This document shows positions 1-5,106 of a stretch of DNA of 7,332 bases, in pieces. The notes below the pieces were generated by a model that was not told the DNA's origin, did not search any database, and saw only the letters and a program-made list of their open reading frames with translations. Within the stretch, counting starts at the first letter, position 1. Each line of letters starts with the position of its first letter. The stretch is from an uncultured Muribaculum sp. GTDB taxonomy: Bacteria; Bacteroidota; Bacteroidia; Bacteroidales; Muribaculaceae. The position numbers were made by a program, and so were the translations under genes. The stretch covers positions 1 through 7,332 of the forward strand of contig CANPDS010000128.1 in assembly GCA_947573015.1 (NCBI GenBank), written 5' to 3'.

Positions 1-1995
1 AAGACCGGTGTAGGAGTGCGTCCCGGTCCGCTGTTGCTACCCACCGTATCGCGGCGTGCACGTGTAGAGGCCATACACCTTACCCGTATGCTGATTCATA
101 TCAACGACAAGGCTGCATTGGAGAAATATTCTGAGTTTGATTTCGGTATTGACCATAAGAAAAAATATTTCGAGGGCTATGAGAAATCGCGCCGTGCCAT
201 GGGCGTTCGTCTTGTGAAGTCTGACGGACGTATTGTAGATGTCGATACATCTGAGTTTGTCGAGGTTGAGGAGGGTAAGAAAGGTGAGAAGAAAAGCCGT
301 AAACTTGCTATTCCGGGACTTGAGATTGGCGATGATATCGATGTGTTCTTCTATACCGAGACGAAGATGCAGAATGTGCATCCTGATCCGGTCGATTTCT
401 GCCTTAAAGAGTCTGCTCCGATACTCAATTACCGTGTGCATTGTGTGATTGACGATAAGCTCACCACACAATACCGCACTCTTAACGGTGCTCCTGATTT
501 CACTGTCAGCCGCGATGAGGATGGCAATTATGTGCTTGATATGGAGTTGGATGATATTTCGGCTAAGGAGCCGAGGTTATGGTATAGTCGTGAACAGCAG
601 TCGCCGATGATAAAAATGTATGTGTTCAATCGTCGTAACAGCAGTGATTTTACTCCTAAAAGCGCAAGAAAAGATGGCCTGCAGCCAAATCCTGATGTGT
701 GCCTGATTCAGGAAGACCGTTGGGATGAGGATGAATATTGGTTCAGTAAGCCTTGGATTAGTGGAGATCTCGTAATGAAAAATTACATGAAGGATGGCCA
801 GAAGATACTCAAGGAGCTCGACAAAATGAAAAAGAACGGCACTATAACATCACAGGAGGGTGCCGACTATATCTATAATCTTCTGTGCTATCTTTATATC
901 GGACATAGGGCGCGTATGAGCAGGCGTGATTTTGCTATTCAGCTCAATGGGCTGCTACGTTCCCACTCGTATCTGGTGGAGAGCGGTATGTCGACGACGA
1001 ATGATGATGAACCACTTGATGAGTTGATCAATCTGGAAAACACCGTATTCTTCACTCACCTTCATGGCGACAGTACGCGCTATTATTTCCCACCGTTGGG
1101 AGTGTATGCGCCAGGTGAGATTCGTCCTGATCTGCAGGGGCGCAAGGCTCTATTGTGGGTACCTGCAAAAATCCGTAAAAAATTCACCGGCACACCTGAT
1201 TATTTCGAAATACCGGTTTCTACTCCTGCCACCAATCTGAATGTCTCTGAACTTGGTGTGACGATAGATGGCACGACGTTAGAAGTTGACAGAAAAGAAT
1301 CATATCGCGGCTATACCAAGTTGCCTGCCGCTGTGGTCCTGTCGGAAGAGGATGTCAATAAGGGTTATAAGGAATATCTCGAACGTTTCGGATGGCCTGT
1401 CAATGTAAAGGAGAGCAAGAAAGAAGCGGCTGATCGTATCGAACGATATGCCGACGGCCTGAAGGAACAGAAGGATGACTTCAAGGAGGAGATTGAGGGC
1501 TATCATGGCGCGGCTCCTTCCGAGTTTATTGATGGTAAAGTAACTCAGCTTGGCATTGATCCTGCGGCCTCGGATCTGGTGTATGAACTCAATTATAAGA
1601 TGGACAATCTCGTGAAGCGTGCCGGATCGAATATGGTGCTGTCGGTAGGAAAATTGTTCAGCAATCAGATTGAGGTGCTGCCATCCGACCGCGACAGGCA
1701 CGACGATGTGGATCTGCGTGCTCCACGGGCGTATGTCACATATATCAATATTGATATTCCTGCCGGATATGCTGTCAGCGCATCCTCGCTTGCGTCGCTA
1801 AATAAGGATGTTCAGAATGCTGCTGGTTGTTTTGTCACGCAGGCTACACTGCCTTCGCCCGACAAGATAAGCATTGAGATTGTGAAACTCTATAATAAGG
1901 CCACTCTTCCTGTGGCGGAATGGCCCGAGTTGCTTAAAGTGCTTGATGCTGCCTCAGCATGGAATGCTGCAACCCTTCTTCTTGAAAAGAAATGA
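1..1995 (+). CDS. DUF3857 / transglutaminase-like domain protein, 5' truncated by the window
   Basis: The frame is open from base 1, so the true start lies upstream; a GTG at 16 is probably not the start. About 664 residues are visible, ending at TGA 1993–1995. Residue numbers below count from the GTG at 16. The N-terminal third resembles DUF3857 (GLEIGDDIDVFFYTE followed by APILNYRVHCVID, near residues 100–145). A transglutaminase-like region follows (about 280–380), then a beta-rich C-terminal domain. Aligned by eye to the family pattern GDCKDKATLL, the segment MSRRDFAIQL (301–310) puts Arg303 where the catalytic Cys should be. The His position falls at Asn342/Thr343 and the Asp position at about Pro359. 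I infer a non-catalytic, probably periplasmic or surface fold. The family is often exported, but the signal peptide lies outside the window. Function is unknown. No partner gene is evident; a hairpin follows 62 bp downstream. Confidence 0.8.
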   Translation, partial: KTGVGVRPGPLLLPTVSRRARVEAIHLTRMLIHINDKAALEKYSEFDFGIDHKKKYFEGYEKSRRAMGVRLVKSDGRIVDVDTSEFVEVEEGKKGEKKSRKLAIPGLEIGDDIDVFFYTETKMQNVHPDPVDFCLKESAPILNYRVHCVIDDKLTTQYRTLNGAPDFTVSRDEDGNYVLDMELDDISAKEPRLWYSREQQSPMIKMYVFNRRNSSDFTPKSARKDGLQPNPDVCLIQEDRWDEDEYWFSKPWISGDLVMKNYMKDGQKILKELDKMKKNGTITSQEGADYIYNLLCYLYIGHRARMSRRDFAIQLNGLLRSHSYLVESGMSTTNDDEPLDELINLENTVFFTHLHGDSTRYYFPPLGVYAPGEIRPDLQGRKALLWVPAKIRKKFTGTPDYFEIPVSTPATNLNVSELGVTIDGTTLEVDRKESYRGYTKLPAAVVLSEEDVNKGYKEYLERFGWPVNVKESKKEAADRIERYADGLKEQKDDFKEEIEGYHGAAPSEFIDGKVTQLGIDPAASDLVYELNYKMDNLVKRAGSNMVLSVGKLFSNQIEVLPSDRDRHDDVDLRAPRAYVTYINIDIPAGYAVSASSLASLNKDVQNAAGCFVTQATLPSPDKISIEIVKLYNKATLPVAEWPELLKVLDAASAWNAATLLLEKK

Positions 1996-2056
1996 TTTAC
2001 GGCAGATAATTTGGAATTGACTCTTGGAGTAAACAATATTATCTACTCAACGCGTT

Positions 2057-2107
2057 ATAATTAAGTCGTGAAAATTATTTGTATAAGAATTTTCACGGCT
2101 TAATTAT
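2057..2107 (+). terminator. Long hairpin after the DUF3857 gene, putative terminator
   Basis: Arms 2057–2076 and 2088–2107 pair over 20 bp with a single U·G wobble and an 11-nt loop. The stem is AT-rich at its base (taatta) and lacks a downstream T-run on either strand, so it is not a textbook intrinsic terminator. It starts 62 bp after the stop of the DUF3857 gene and ends only 11 bp before the next ATG. It could therefore end the upstream transcript or act as a regulatory structure or operator for the flavoprotein. Confidence 0.5.
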
Positions 2108-2118
2108 GTAATATACAT

Positions 2119-2757
2119 ATGCACAAAATGAAGATATTGGTTATAAACGGAAGTCCCCATCTGAGCGGATGTACAGACCGTGGGTTGCGAGAGGTTGAAC
2201 AAACTCTGACCGACAATGGTATTGAGGTAGAACGCGTCAATATCGGTAATAAGGATGTGCGTGGATGCATCGGATGTAATTTTTGTCGCCAGCACGGACG
2301 GTGTGTGTTCAACGATGTTGTCAATGAAACAGCGCCTAAGTTTGCCGCATCTGATGGGCTTGTTGTAGGAAGCCCGGTGTATTATGCGGGTTGCAATGGT
2401 CAGCTTCTGGCCTTTCTTGACCGATTGTTCTACAGTACATCGGGTACTTTTGACAAGACGATGAAAGTCGGTGCTGCAGTGGTGTCATCGCGCCGGGCAG
2501 GTTCGACATCAGCCTTTGATGAGATAAATAAATATTTCACCATCAGTGCTATGCCGATTGTCTCGAGTACATATTGGAACGAGGTGCATGGTTTTACTGC
2601 CGAAGATGTTGAGGCTGATCTTGAGGGATTGCAGACAATGCGTAATCTGGGAAGGAATATGGCTTTTATGGTCAAGGCTTTTGGCGCTGCCAAGGAGGGT
2701 AGTGGTTTCCCTCAGCAGGAGCGATCTTCGTTTACGAGTTTTCATACTGAAGGATAG
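2119..2757 (+). CDS. Flavodoxin-fold NAD(P)H-dependent oxidoreductase, iron-sulfur flavoprotein-like
   Basis: The 212-residue cytosolic protein belongs to the NADPH-dependent FMN reductase / flavodoxin superfamily. The N-terminus (KILVINGSPHLSGCTDRGL, residues 5–23) is beta1 plus the FMN phosphate loop (GSP at 11–13). GSPVYYAGCNGQ (84–95) is the second flavin-contacting loop, followed by the helix LLAFLDRLFY. Cys50, Cys53, Cys56 and Cys62 form CX2CX2CX5C. This fits the compact CX2CX2CX4-7C motif that binds a 4Fe-4S cluster in archaeal iron-sulfur flavoproteins, but related FMN reductases keep similar cysteines without a proven cluster. It probably transfers electrons from NAD(P)H or ferredoxin to an unknown acceptor. 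The start is uncertain between ATG 2119 and ATG 2128 (Met4); the latter places KILVING in the usual position. No Shine-Dalgarno is visible, as is usual in Bacteroidetes. It stands alone, convergent with the next gene. Confidence 0.85.
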   Translation: MHKMKILVINGSPHLSGCTDRGLREVEQTLTDNGIEVERVNIGNKDVRGCIGCNFCRQHGRCVFNDVVNETAPKFAASDGLVVGSPVYYAGCNGQLLAFLDRLFYSTSGTFDKTMKVGAAVVSSRRAGSTSAFDEINKYFTISAMPIVSSTYWNEVHGFTAEDVEADLEGLQTMRNLGRNMAFMVKAFGAAKEGSGFPQQERSSFTSFHTEG

Positions 2758-2763
2758 CATGTC

Positions 2764-2824
2764 GGATCCCATACAGCAACGGTTGCACTTCTTGGTGGAT
2801 TATAGCCGTTGCCGGATGGGATTC
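2764..2824. terminator. Imperfect hairpin between convergent genes, putative terminator
   Basis: Arms 2764–2782 and 2806–2824 pair over 19 positions with two mismatches (A2773 and A2775) and one G·T wobble. The arms centre on atcccat / atgggat and gcaacgg / ccgttgc. It sits between the stop at 2757 and the opposing stop at 2845, where a bidirectional terminator is expected. No T-run flanks it, so its function is inferred from position and pairing only. Confidence 0.4.
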
Positions 2825-2844
2825 ATCTCTGACTCTGAAACACT

Positions 2845-3474
2845 CTAAGGGATCCAGTAGTAAGGAGATTTCTTACGGTGTGTTGATACCCAGTTTTCAA
2901 AACCCGACATATCGGTAACGCTGTCGGCGATTACAGCTTCGTAGTATTCCACACCATGATAATCTTTACCTTCGGGTGTTTCAAATTTTAAGCGTAGGAT
3001 AATGTCGCGCTGATCAGGAGTCATGACCTCAACTATTCTGTCGGCCATTTTCTCAAAATATCCATCATATTCCGTACCCTCCTCGATATGTATGATATCG
3101 AACTGCCAGATTTCTCCATCATCACATTTGTAGAACACATGCCATGCGATGCAGTGTTCATCGGTGTGCAGTCCGTTGATACACCTGATTTCGGTTACTT
3201 TAGGATTCTTGGCAATTTTCGCGGCGATTGCGAAACTGCTTTCGGCAGTGATACCGGAGGAATAGACATGGAGATCTATATCCCGATGCGAAGCGAGTAG
3301 TCCCATTCTCAGCGAGCCAACGAGATTTACTCGACACCCGGCCTCTTTCCATATTTCAGCAATGCCGGATTGCTTCAATACTTCATTGGCTTTAGTTTGA
3401 TTGATAAGGGCCAGAGCATTGATTTCTTTTCTCGCATCGCTCCGAATGTGCGATGCGGTTGGTTTTTGATTCAT
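2845..3474 (-). CDS. Nucleotidyltransferase-like protein (Pol-beta superfamily)
   Basis: This 209-residue protein has no signal peptide and is probably cytosolic. The core motif is VGSLRMGLLASHRDIDLHVY (residues 52–71): Gly53-Ser54 is the GS signature, and Asp65 and Asp67 are the paired metal-binding carboxylates. Asp126 in WQFDIIHI is a likely third carboxylate on a following strand. The fold would support transfer of a nucleotidyl group from an NTP, but the substrate cannot be read from the sequence; antibiotic, tRNA, protein and small-molecule modifiers all share this core. It begins MNQKPTASHIRSDAR at ATG 3474, with a TAnnTTTG box 25 bp upstream. It lies 106 bp downstream of the GNAT gene on the same strand and seems to have its own promoter. 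Base composition is similar to the flanking core genes. The fold is moderately sure, the function unassigned. Confidence 0.72.
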   Translation of the reverse strand: MNQKPTASHIRSDARKEINALALINQTKANEVLKQSGIAEIWKEAGCRVNLVGSLRMGLLASHRDIDLHVYSSGITAESSFAIAAKIAKNPKVTEIRCINGLHTDEHCIAWHVFYKCDDGEIWQFDIIHIEEGTEYDGYFEKMADRIVEVMTPDQRDIILRLKFETPEGKDYHGVEYYEAVIADSVTDMSGFENWVSTHRKKSPYYWIP

Positions 3475-3498
3475 TGTAGTTGAGATTTGATAAATCTA

Positions 3499-3506
3499 CA
3501 AATTTA
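3499..3506 (-). promoter_or_regulatory. Candidate -7 box for the nucleotidyltransferase-like gene
   Basis: The minus strand reads TAAATTTG, an exact match to the Bacteroidetes -7 consensus TAnnTTTG, 25 bp before ATG 3474. No good TTTG is seen about 20 bp further upstream, so the -33 half is weak. A 6-bp inverted repeat (agattt/aaatct, 3483–3488 and 3492–3497) lies just downstream and could be an operator or chance. Confidence 0.4.
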
Positions 3507-3580
3507 GCGATTTACCATGGATTGACAGTGCGATATCTTCTTGTCCGGTTCTTTTTCTTCAATTTTAGTATTCGTCTTCT

Positions 3581-4027
3581 TTATAGATTCTTTCTTAGAA
3601 TTATCATGTCTATGAGTTTTACGCCACCTTCCATTATCTCATGATCATAGTTGTCAATGAAGAAGTTCTTGATTACACCGAAGCGCTTGAATCCACATTT
3701 TTCATAAAATGGGATTGTCAATGGGCTATCGCCTGTCCCAACTTGTATTATCGAATATTTACCATGGTATTTTGATCCGATAAAATCAATAAGTTTTCTC
3801 CCGTTCCCTTTTCCTTGAAATTCGGGTCTGATTGCTATATTTTTAATCTCAATGATTCCTTTGCTCGCATCTTGAACTACACATTCGCCTATAATATTCT
3901 CTTTGTCTTTCAAAAGATACATCGTGCTGTCATTCAGATAGCGGTCAATCATACTTTCTTGTTCGTCGGCAAGAAGTAACAATTGAAGATAGCTCTTCTT
4001 GTCATTTCTGATTTCTTCAATCTCCAT
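3581..4027 (-). CDS. GNAT family N-acetyltransferase, YvbK-like
   Basis: This 148-residue, complete single-domain acetyltransferase would move an acetyl group from acetyl-CoA to an amine. Motif A is EIKNIAIRPEFQGKGNGRKL (residues 60–79), where Gln71-Gly72-Lys73-Gly74-Asn75-Gly76 is the pyrophosphate-binding loop. Motif B is IPFYEKCGFKRFG, with Tyr108 a likely general acid. The block VGTGDSPLT followed by a C-terminal NFFIDNYDHEIMEGG resembles, from memory, the Bacillus YvbK-type group, whose substrate is not established. The gene appears AT-richer than its neighbours: one sampled 60-base line (3841–3900) has 20 G/C, against 27 in a line of the DUF3857 gene (1501–1560). That is compatible with horizontal acquisition. 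It lies between the integrase remnant and the nucleotidyltransferase and may be cargo of the decayed element. Confidence 0.85.
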   Translation of the reverse strand: MEIEEIRNDKKSYLQLLLLADEQESMIDRYLNDSTMYLLKDKENIIGECVVQDASKGIIEIKNIAIRPEFQGKGNGRKLIDFIGSKYHGKYSIIQVGTGDSPLTIPFYEKCGFKRFGVIKNFFIDNYDHEIMEGGVKLIDMIILRKNL

Positions 4028-4053
4028 TTCTTTGCTCTGGTGTTACTTAATCA

Positions 4054-4143
4054 TCAGCAGATGCTAATTGGATTCGACTCATTCAGGCAACCGATATCGG
4101 ATTCTGTAATGGTTTGCGATTTTCTTGCGTAAATCCTGCTCAT
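4054..4143 (-). other. 29-codon ORF, possible truncated gene start or leader peptide
   Basis: The ORF begins MSRIYARKSQTITESDIG and stops at TGA 4054–4056. It starts 9 bp after an exact TAnnTTTG box, a spacing at the short end for Bacteroidetes genes, and ends 26 bp before the GNAT start. No family is recognised. It may be the stump of a decayed gene, a short upstream cistron of the GNAT mRNA, or chance. It is included because of the promoter position, not because of any coding evidence. Confidence 0.25.
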
Positions 4144-4151
4144 AAATATTG

Positions 4152-4159
4152 CAAAATTA
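4152..4159 (-). promoter_or_regulatory. Candidate -7 box upstream of the small ORF and GNAT gene
   Basis: The minus strand reads TAATTTTG, matching TAnnTTTG. It lies directly after the minus-strand terminator (4163–4201), so it would start a fresh transcript with a leader of about 118 nt before the GNAT ATG. No clear -33 TTTG is found at the expected distance. Confidence 0.35.
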
Positions 4160-4162
4160 ACG

Positions 4163-4201
4163 AAAAACGCCGATTAATGGTCTGAAATAGTTATCGGCGT
4201 T
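4163..4201 (-). terminator. Intrinsic terminator downstream of the integrase remnant
   Basis: On the minus strand a 9-bp perfect stem (aacgccgat/atcggcgtt, 4193–4201 with 4166–4174) with an 18-nt loop runs directly into a T-run (gtttttcgtt). The orientation matches the integrase remnant, so it probably ended that gene or its operon. It is now about 145 bp from the last recognisable integrase codon, which implies that most of the gene was deleted. Confidence 0.65.
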
Positions 4202-4344
4202 GGGTATATCCGCAAATATGTTTTTACAACTTCATGCGGATTACAATATGCAGGTCGCAAAGTCTGACTCAACTTTCATGAGCCGCCTTGAAAATATCCG
4301 CAAGATTGCAGCGGTATTATAAGATACAACAGTATAAGAATACA

Positions 4345-4639
4345 CCATCCCGGCAGTTCAAAGTCAGTCCGCTCTCCATTGACGGAGATACGCACCATGA
4401 TAGCACAGGTGCCATCGCGGTTGACGTGGTTGGTTCTTAGAGTATGTTTGAATTTAACTGATGTTTATAATTAGGAGAGAAAAACGAGCATATTCTGAGA
4501 TTGAATGAATGAGTTATGGGGTGCCATAACGACTGAATGAAAGCTCGGAAGATGCCGATTTTTCATTCTAAGAATTTCATTGAGTTAAATTCAAACATAC
4601 TCTTAGATAGAACCGGATGTTAAGATTGCTCTTGCTCAT
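4345..4639 (-). pseudogene. Tyrosine recombinase (integrase) remnant, split by a MITE and truncated
   Basis: The minus-strand ATG at 4639 opens MSKSNLNIRFYLR, the typical start of Bacteroidetes phage-type integrases (an N-terminal strand with FYLR). The frame then enters the inserted element and stops at TGA 4577–4579. Beyond the element it resumes at 4435 with TNHVNRDGTCAIMV and then RISVNGERTDFELPGW, the conserved first part of the arm-binding domain. Deleting 166 bp (element plus one TTA) joins CTA-AGA-ACC in frame and gives 43 continuous codons. Homology is lost after the Trp codon at 4345–4347. The frame runs on as CILILLLYLI to a TGA, and I find no core-binding or catalytic (R-H-R-Y) domain before the terminator at 4201. 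It was disabled by both insertion and internal deletion. It would have mediated integration at or near the tRNA-Ser. The family is assigned from the N-terminus only. Confidence 0.75.
4440..4602. mobile_element. 163-bp MITE-like palindromic element with 20-bp TIRs and TTA target duplication
   Basis: Terminal inverted repeats GAGTATGTTTGAATTTAACT (4440–4459) and its exact complement (4583–4602) are perfect over 20 bp. The direct repeat TTA flanks it (4437–4439 and 4603–4605). The interior continues as an imperfect palindrome: 4479–4498 matches the complement of its partner arm at 15 of 20 positions by eye. It closes at the exact centre with a perfect 7-bp hairpin (gttatgg/ccataac, 4513–4519 and 4524–4530). 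It encodes no transposase, so it must have been moved in trans. TIRs starting GAG with a 3-bp TNA duplication are reminiscent of the IS5 family (IS1031-type), but this is inference. It interrupts the integrase start. Confidence 0.82.
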
Positions 4640-4673
4640 ATGTTAAAGTGTTAAATATTATCCTTTGGGTGTT

Positions 4674-4816
4674 GTGTAGCAGATTGTAGCCGCAAAGGTA
4701 TTCACTACACTTGGATTATGAGCAGACAAAAGTGTGGCAAATCACGCGTATCAAATAGTTAGTTAAAATTTGCTACACGCTTTTCTGCTCTCTTGCCGTG
4801 TAGCATCTGTGTAGCA
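4674..4816. repeat. Four GTGTAGCA octamers, putative integrase arm-type sites
   Basis: Exact copies lie at 4674–4681 (+), 4771–4778 (-), 4798–4805 (+) and 4809–4816 (+). A one-mismatch copy (gtgtggca) is at 4732–4739 and a weaker one (cactacac) at 4703–4710. They sit just upstream of the integrase remnant and between it and the tRNA-Ser 3' end. That is where tyrosine recombinases of integrative elements bind arm sites next to the attachment core. The last two are 11 bp apart start to start, about one helical turn. The role is inferred from repetition and position. Confidence 0.5.
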
Positions 4817-4866
4817 CAACTATGTCAAAACGGGGCGTTTTCGTGGCATTTCATGGTACATGCCCA

Positions 4867-4905
4867 AAAACAGAAAGCCCTGTAAGTAAACTACTTACAG
4901 GGCTT
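4867..4905 (-). terminator. Intrinsic terminator of tRNA-Ser
   Basis: A perfect 14-bp stem (4875–4888 with 4892–4905) with a 3-nt loop lies 11 bp beyond the encoded CCA end. On the minus strand it is followed by ctgttttt, a good T-run. It is the strongest terminator in the window. Confidence 0.85.
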
Positions 4906-4915
4906 GTAATAATTT

Positions 4916-5006
4916 TGGCGGAGAGGACGAGATTCGAACTCGTGGTAGGATTGTATCCTACGTCGGTTTAGCAAACCGGTGGTTTCAGCCACTCACCCAC
5001 CTCTCC
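4916..5006 (-). tRNA. tRNA-Ser (anticodon GCT)
   Basis: This class II tRNA, read on the minus strand, has the acceptor arm GGAGAGG (5000–5006) pairing with CCTCTCC (4920–4926). Discriminator G is at 4919 and an encoded CCA at 4916–4918. The anticodon GCT lies at 4970–4972 within a TTGCTAA loop and decodes AGC/AGU. The long variable arm (TAGGAT/ATCCTA) marks a serine tRNA, and the T arm has TTCGAAT in the loop. The first anticodon-stem pair (C–A) is mismatched; the rest pairs well. It is 88 nt without CCA and probably functional. Its 3' end faces the integrase remnant, so it is the likely former integration target. Confidence 0.95.
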
Positions 5007-5048
5007 TTTCGCTGACTTATTGTGGGTTGTTTTTCCTTTTCAGCGGTG

Positions 5049-5079
5049 CAAAGTTAAGTATTACTTTTTGCTTGTGCAA
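5049..5079 (-). promoter_or_regulatory. Promoter of tRNA-Ser
   Basis: On the minus strand TTG (5077–5079) is followed after 20 nt by TAACTTTG (5049–5056), an exact Bacteroidetes TAnnTTTG -7 box. The box ends 43 bp before the mature tRNA 5' end, leaving a short 5' leader. The region is A/T-rich and begins about 28 bp past the stop of the esterase gene, which reads in the same direction. Confidence 0.65.
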
Positions 5080-5106
5080 GTTTTTTTGAGATAATTCGTA
5101 AAAAAA

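Noticed and set aside
37..471. 144-codon minus-strand ORF at the window start
   Set aside because: It is antisense to the DUF3857 region, whose plus-strand frame shows clear family sequence.
1300..1701. 133-codon minus-strand ORF inside the DUF3857 gene
   Set aside because: It is antisense to a well-supported coding region and shows no domain; a shadow ORF.
4069..4082. ggattcgactcat resembles the tRNA-Ser T-arm (gagattcgaactcgt), a possible attR scar
   Set aside because: Only about 10 short positions match and a one-base gap is needed; too weak to call an attachment site.
4827..4841. Small palindrome aaaacg-ggg-cgtttt near the arm-type repeats
   Set aside because: A 6-bp stem in AT-rich DNA is easily chance; it could be a recombinase core or weak terminator, but nothing supports either.
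4028..4915. CRISPR array in the gene-poor stretch
   Set aside because: The repeats are 8-mers with irregular spacing and mixed orientation, not uniform repeat-spacer units.
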